DNA from: Rhodospirillales bacterium
GTDB lineage: Bacteria; Pseudomonadota; Alphaproteobacteria; Reyranellales; Reyranellaceae
NCBI GenBank assembly: GCA_016185145.1
Contig: JACPOB010000045.1
Coordinates: forward strand, 124,001-188,000
Direction: 5' to 3'
DNA: 64,000 nucleotides
The first letter of the stretch is position 1; each line of letters begins with the position of its first letter. Shown in pieces: positions 60,804 through 64,000 of the stretch. A program made the position numbers and the translations under genes. The notes beneath the pieces were generated by a model, which was given only the letters and a program-made list of their open reading frames with translations, was not told the origin of the DNA and ran no database searches.

Positions 60804-61367
60804 TTAGTTGGCGCCGTGATACCACGCGCCGCGATGCGCGGTGCGGCGTGCGAGCGGCAGGTTGATGATGTCCATGAACACGGACACAGCACCATCGCCG
60901 CCGACGAGGTCGCCTTCCAGCACATCGACGTCGAAGGTGAGCTTGTCGCCCTCGAGCTTGGGCGACTTCAGCACGACGACGGCATCGACGACCGCGGCCT
61001 TGGCCTTCATCAGCACCGACACCGTGGCGTTGGGCGGCGTCTTGGCGAAGCTGTCGTTGCCGCTCCACTCCTCGAGCAGATGGGCGGTGAGTGCATGACC
61101 CGCCGAGCGCACCGGCCGGTCGGCGAAGATGATGGCATTGGGCGACACGCCCTCGAGCACGAGCTTGCCGCCGCCGAGCTTGGCGCCCTTGGCATTGAGC
61201 ACGATCATCGACGGCACGACACGCGGCTGCTGCGGCTGGCCGATGACCTTGGGCGCGCCGGGGCTGGTGGTCGGCGCGGCCGTCTGCGCGGCGGCCGGCA
61301 GCGATGCGACGACGACCGGTAGGGCGGCGACGGCGCCGAGGAGGGCCAGGAAACGGATGCGGTTCAT
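60804..61367 (-). CDS. Exported protein, unrecognised family (paralogue B)
   Basis: A 187-residue protein with an N-terminal signal (residues 1-28, LPAAAQ end) and a Pro/Thr-rich segment, then a beta-rich domain of about 120 residues. Shared blocks with the neighbouring larger protein are IVLNAKGAKLGGGKL, SFAKTPPNATVSVL, VVVLKSPKLEGDKLTFDVDVLEG and AVSVFMDI, so the two are tandem duplicates. The start is the ATG at 61367. No known enzyme motif is seen; a periplasmic or outer-membrane-associated role is inferred only from the signal. It lies 8 bp after the stop of the upstream paralogue and is probably co-transcribed with it. Confidence 0.75.
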   Translation of the reverse strand: MNRIRFLALLGAVAALPVVVASLPAAAQTAAPTTSPGAPKVIGQPQQPRVVPSMIVLNAKGAKLGGGKLVLEGVSPNAIIFADRPVRSAGHALTAHLLEEWSGNDSFAKTPPNATVSVLMKAKAAVVDAVVVLKSPKLEGDKLTFDVDVLEGDLVGGDGAVSVFMDIINLPLARRTAHRGAWYHGAN

Positions 61368-61375
61368 GGCGGACC

Positions 61376-62152
61376 TCAGTAGCACGGCAGCAGCGGGGGC
61401 TTGCCGCAGGTCGGCTGGTTGTAGCGCTGCTGGTAGCGCGGATCGATGTCGGGCGGCGGCGGCGCGCCGACCGCGGTGCCGTAACTCTGCGGCGGCGGCA
61501 CGTAGGGATGGGTGGGCGAGGGGTTGGACCAGCCGCTGAACGTGCTGGTGCCGTGCGGGTCGCCGATGTTGGGCGTCTCGCCGCCGGTCGTCTGGCTGGT
61601 GCCGTAGTAGGTGAAGCCGTTGGAGCCCATGCCGAACCAGATCGTGTCGATGAACACCGAGGCCGGACCGTCGGCCTTGCCCAGGCTGCCTTCCAGCACC
61701 TGGACATCGAAGGTGAGCTTCTCGCCCTCGAGCTTGGCCGCCTTCAGCACGACCACGACGTCGGCGACCGACGAGCCGTCCTTGCTGAAGACCGAAGCGG
61801 TGGCGTTGGGCGGATCCTTGGCGAAGCTGCCGGTGCGCCAGATGTCGACCATCTCGGGCGTCGCCATGTGGCCGACCGTGCGGGCGGGGCGGCTGGTGAA
61901 CAAGGTCGCGGTCGGCAGCACGCCGTCGAGGATCAGCTTGTCGCCCTCCAGGCGGCCGGCCTTGGCGTTGAGCACGATCAGCGCCGACGAATACCGCCGG
62001 TTGGTCGGAACGCCGATCGTCTTGGGTGCGGCCGCAGCCGCCGTCGGCGCGACCGGCGCCGGAGCCGGCGTTTGCGCGAAAACGTGTCCGGAAGCCAGGG
62101 TCAGGGCGGCCAGAAGGCCGCCAACAAGGCTGCACGTCTGCTGTGCGTTCAT
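61376..62152 (-). CDS. Exported protein, unrecognised family (paralogue A)
   Basis: A 258-residue protein with a signal (residues 1-26, GHVFAQ end) followed by a Pro/Ala linker. The conserved domain is at about 55-180 (ALIVLNAKAGRLEGDKLIL, VDIWRTGSFAKDPPNATASV, LKAAKLEGEKLTFDVQVLEG and PASVFIDTIWFG). A C-terminal Gly/Ser/Pro/Tyr-rich tail ends with two Cys residues (PTCGKPPLLPCY). The ATG at 62152 opens the signal peptide; the upstream frame is not protein-like. It is divergent from infA, so the 141-bp gap serves both. Function unknown. Confidence 0.75.
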   Translation of the reverse strand: MNAQQTCSLVGGLLAALTLASGHVFAQTPAPAPVAPTAAAAAPKTIGVPTNRRYSSALIVLNAKAGRLEGDKLILDGVLPTATLFTSRPARTVGHMATPEMVDIWRTGSFAKDPPNATASVFSKDGSSVADVVVVLKAAKLEGEKLTFDVQVLEGSLGKADGPASVFIDTIWFGMGSNGFTYYGTSQTTGGETPNIGDPHGTSTFSGWSNPSPTHPYVPPPQSYGTAVGAPPPPDIDPRYQQRYNQPTCGKPPLLPCY

Positions 62153-62225
62153 TTGCGACTGGTCCTTCTTTCCCCGGGCGTTCGCAGCCGCGCTTTGTAT
62201 AGGCGAAAGCAATCCCCCGGTCGAG

Positions 62226-62293
62226 TTGACTAAACCTTGTCGGCAGCCCATTTTCCGGCCGCTTTAGTTCTCAATGCTCCAACCGGAGGCCGG
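62226..62293 (+). promoter_or_regulatory. Candidate infA promoter and ribosome site
   Basis: TTGACT (62226-62231) resembles a -35; with a 17-nt spacer the -10 position (CATTTT, 62249-62254) is weak. GGAGG at 62285-62289 is a strong ribosome site for infA at 62294. Because the upstream genes run leftward, infA needs its own promoter here. Confidence 0.35.
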
Positions 62294-62512
62294 ATGGCCA
62301 AGGAAGACCTGATCGAATTCACCGGAGTGGTGTCCGAGCTGCTGCCGAACGCGATGTTCCGGGTGAAGCTCGACAACGACCACACGATCCTCGCCCATAC
62401 GTCGGGCAAGATGCGCAAGAACCGCATTCGCGTGCTGGCAGGCGACCGCGTCACCGTCGAGATGACGCCCTACGACCTGACCAAGGGCCGCATCACCTTC
62501 CGTTTCAAGTAG
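62294..62512 (+). CDS. infA: Translation initiation factor IF-1
   Basis: A 72-residue single OB-fold protein ([19 protein letters not shown], then [51 protein letters not shown]) that binds the ribosomal A site during initiation. Length is exact for the family. The ATG at 62294 follows GGAGG; an upstream in-frame extension is not conserved. It is followed after 3 bp by the maf gene. Confidence 0.98.
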   Translation: MAKEDLIEFTGVVSELLPNAMFRVKLDNDHTILAHTSGKMRKNRIRVLAGDRVTVEMTPYDLTKGRITFRFK

Positions 62513-62515
62513 GCG

Positions 62516-63094
62516 TTGAGCGCCCAGCCGATCCCGCCGCTGGTCCTCGCCTCCGCCTCGCCGCGCCGGCTCGACCTGCTGCGGCAAGTGGGTATCGAGC
62601 CCGTCAAGATCGATCCCGCCCACATCGACGAGACGCCTGCGACGCGCGAGCTGCCGCGCGCCTATGCGCTGCGCATGGCAAAGGCCAAGCTCGCCGCCGT
62701 GGCCGGCCGTCATCCGGGCCTGGTCGTGCTGGCGGCCGACAGCGTCGTGGTCTGCGGCCGGCGCATCCTGCCCAAGGCCGAGACCGAAGGCGAAGCGCGC
62801 GGCTGCCTCGGCCTGCTGTCGGGCCGCCGGCATCGCGTGCTGGGCGGCGTCGCCGTCGGCGCGCCCAACGGAACGGTGCGGGCGCGCCTGGTCGAGACCG
62901 TCGTGCGCTTCAAGCGGCTGGAGGCCGCCGAGATCGACGACTACATCGCGAGCGGCGAATGGCGCGGCAAGGCCGGCGGCTATGCCGTCCAGGGCCGCGC
63001 CGCACGCTTCGTCAGCTTCCTCTCCGGCTCCTACAGCAACGTCGTCGGCCTGCCGCTCTACGAGACGCTGGCCCTGCTGAAGGTCGTGGCATGA
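62516..63094 (+). CDS. maf: Maf-family nucleoside triphosphate pyrophosphatase
   Basis: A 192-residue house-cleaning pyrophosphatase for non-canonical nucleotides. The signature LASASPRRLDLL starts at about residue 9, followed by VLAADSVVVCGRRILPKAE (catalytic Asp in the AADSVV block) and the C-terminal GRAARFVSFLSGSYSNVVGLPL. It starts with TTG at 62516, with AGTAGG just before, and overlaps the ribonuclease gene by ATGA. Order infA-maf-RNase is conserved in alphaproteobacteria. Confidence 0.95.
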   Translation: MSAQPIPPLVLASASPRRLDLLRQVGIEPVKIDPAHIDETPATRELPRAYALRMAKAKLAAVAGRHPGLVVLAADSVVVCGRRILPKAETEGEARGCLGLLSGRRHRVLGGVAVGAPNGTVRARLVETVVRFKRLEAAEIDDYIASGEWRGKAGGYAVQGRAARFVSFLSGSYSNVVGLPLYETLALLKVVA

Positions 63095-64000
63095 GCCGCA
63101 TCGACCGCCTGATCTGCCATGTGCTGCCCAACGCCTTCCTGATGGCGCTGGTCGCCGATGGTCGGCTGGCCGAGCTGCAGATCGTGCGTCGCGACAAGCC
63201 GACGCGCGTCGAGAGCGTGTTCCTCGGCCGGCTCGAGCGGGTGATGCCCGAGCTCGACGCGGCCTTCGTCGATATCGGCATCGGCCGCTCGGGTTTCCTG
63301 CGAGCCGAGGACCGCGCCGGCATCGACGACTGGCCTCCGCCCGGCGCGCCGCTGCTGGTGCAGGTGCGCAACGACGCCGAGGGCGAGAAGGGACCGCGGC
63401 TCTCGATGAACCTCGCCGTCACCGGCCGCTATCTCGTCTATCACCCGGTCGGCTCGGGCGTCGGCTTCTCGCGCCGCATCGAGGGCGAGAGCGAGCGCGA
63501 GCGGCTGCGCCGCCATGTCGAGGGCCTGCTGGAAGGCGGCATCGTGCTGCGCACGGCCGCCGCCGGCGCCGGCGCCGAGGTGCTGCGCGCCGACGCCAAC
63601 CAGATCATGGAGCGCTGGGAGCAGCTTCGCCGCCATGCCTTGGAGGCCCAGCCGCCGGCCGACCTGTCGGCCCGCATGCCGGGCGAGCGCGATCCCATCG
63701 CCCGCGCGCTGCGCGACTACGGCGCCTCGCTCGAGGAAGTGGTCCTCGACGATCGCGGCATGGCGCGCACGCTGCAGGACGAGATGGATCGCCTCGGCGA
63801 GAAGATCCGCGTGCGCTGGCACAACGGAGCGATGCCCGCTTTCGATATCGACGACGTCGAGGGCCAGATCGACACCGCGCTCGCTCCGCGCATCGTGCTG
63901 GAGAGCGGCGTGGAGGTGCTGTTCGAGCCGGGCGAGACGCTGACCGCCGTCGACGTCGACAGCGGCAGCGCCGGCGGCCGCCAGGGCCGTGCGCCGCGCC
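63091..64000 (+). CDS. Ribonuclease E/G family protein (3' end beyond window)
   Basis: The visible 303 residues are the N-terminal part of an RNase E/G-type endoribonuclease. An S1 RNA-binding domain (about 35-105: VFLGRLERVMPELDAAFVDI, then GRSGFLRAED) is embedded in the RNase H-like fold. It is followed by the 5'-sensor region and the start of the catalytic DNase I-like part, where Asp288 (TAVDVDSGSAG) corresponds to the first metal-binding Asp of RNase E. The beginning (MSRIDRLICHVLPNAFLMAL) has no long N-terminal extension. It overlaps maf by ATGA. The remainder lies outside the window. Confidence 0.9.
   Translation, partial: MSRIDRLICHVLPNAFLMALVADGRLAELQIVRRDKPTRVESVFLGRLERVMPELDAAFVDIGIGRSGFLRAEDRAGIDDWPPPGAPLLVQVRNDAEGEKGPRLSMNLAVTGRYLVYHPVGSGVGFSRRIEGESERERLRRHVEGLLEGGIVLRTAAAGAGAEVLRADANQIMERWEQLRRHALEAQPPADLSARMPGERDPIARALRDYGASLEEVVLDDRGMARTLQDEMDRLGEKIRVRWHNGAMPAFDIDDVEGQIDTALAPRIVLESGVEVLFEPGETLTAVDVDSGSAGGRQGRAPR

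Overview
The window is a strongly GC-rich chromosomal segment of an alphaproteobacterium. The best evidence is the right end, where murA, a DUF2948 gene, hisG, hisD, a UPF0262 gene, a low-molecular-weight phosphatase gene, infA, maf and an RNase E/G gene occur in the order typical of this class. The short (HisZ-dependent type) HisG, many ATGA/TGATG gene overlaps and the abundance of tripartite-tricarboxylate (Bug-type) binding proteins, CaiB/BaiF CoA-transferases and ABC importers suggest a soil or water oligotroph. A Reyranella/Rhodospirillales-like or Bradyrhizobium-like organism would fit, but the genus cannot be fixed from the sequence alone.

Layout. 0-4.6 kb: 2-hydroxyacid dehydrogenase with an MFS carrier, a TetR regulator and an unrecognised winged-helix regulator. 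4.8-18.2 kb: a giant repeat-rich secreted protein (N,N-dimethylformamidase-like domain, Ig-like domain, two DUF4082-like modules, VCBS/cadherin-like and He_PIG-like repeats, RTX nonapeptides, type I secretion C-terminus), translationally coupled to its ABC exporter and HlyD-type adaptor. In this sequence the giant gene is broken by two frameshifts, both at repeat junctions. 18.2-28.1 kb: a CAU-anticodon tRNA, an IclR regulator, a leftward catabolic operon (metallo-enzyme of the M29/NicX fold, nitroreductase, Bug protein, class III CoA-transferase, MaoC-like hydratase) and a divergent Fe3+/polyamine-type ABC importer. 28.2-34.9 kb: Rieske oxygenase, IclR regulator, taurine/nitrate-type ABC importer, bicupin and alpha/beta hydrolase, which together look like an aromatic or related catabolic unit. 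35-41.3 kb: dialkylglycine-decarboxylase-like aminotransferase, FadR-type GntR regulator, class I aminotransferase and a complete polar amino acid ABC importer. 41.3-46.5 kb: LysR, TauD-type dioxygenase, HpcH/HpaI aldolase, Bug protein and a luciferase-like monooxygenase; a remnant of a second copy of that monooxygenase lies at the other end of this cassette.

46.7-50.1 kb: an OmpR-type response regulator divergent from a hybrid histidine kinase and Hpt protein, probably one phosphorelay, followed by strong hairpins. 50.3-54.8 kb: double-hotdog thioesterase, enoyl-CoA hydratase, Bug protein and an AtuA-type protein. 54.8-64 kb: the housekeeping block (small ORF, dcd, murA, hisGD, infA, maf, RNase E/G cut by the window edge), interrupted between the phosphatase and infA by three leftward genes for exported proteins, two of them tandem paralogues of an unrecognised family.

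The most unusual items are the giant type I secreted protein with an amidase-like domain and its paired microhomology deletions, the cassette flanked by two monooxygenase gene ends, and the NicX-like operon with a perfect palindrome in its divergent promoter region.
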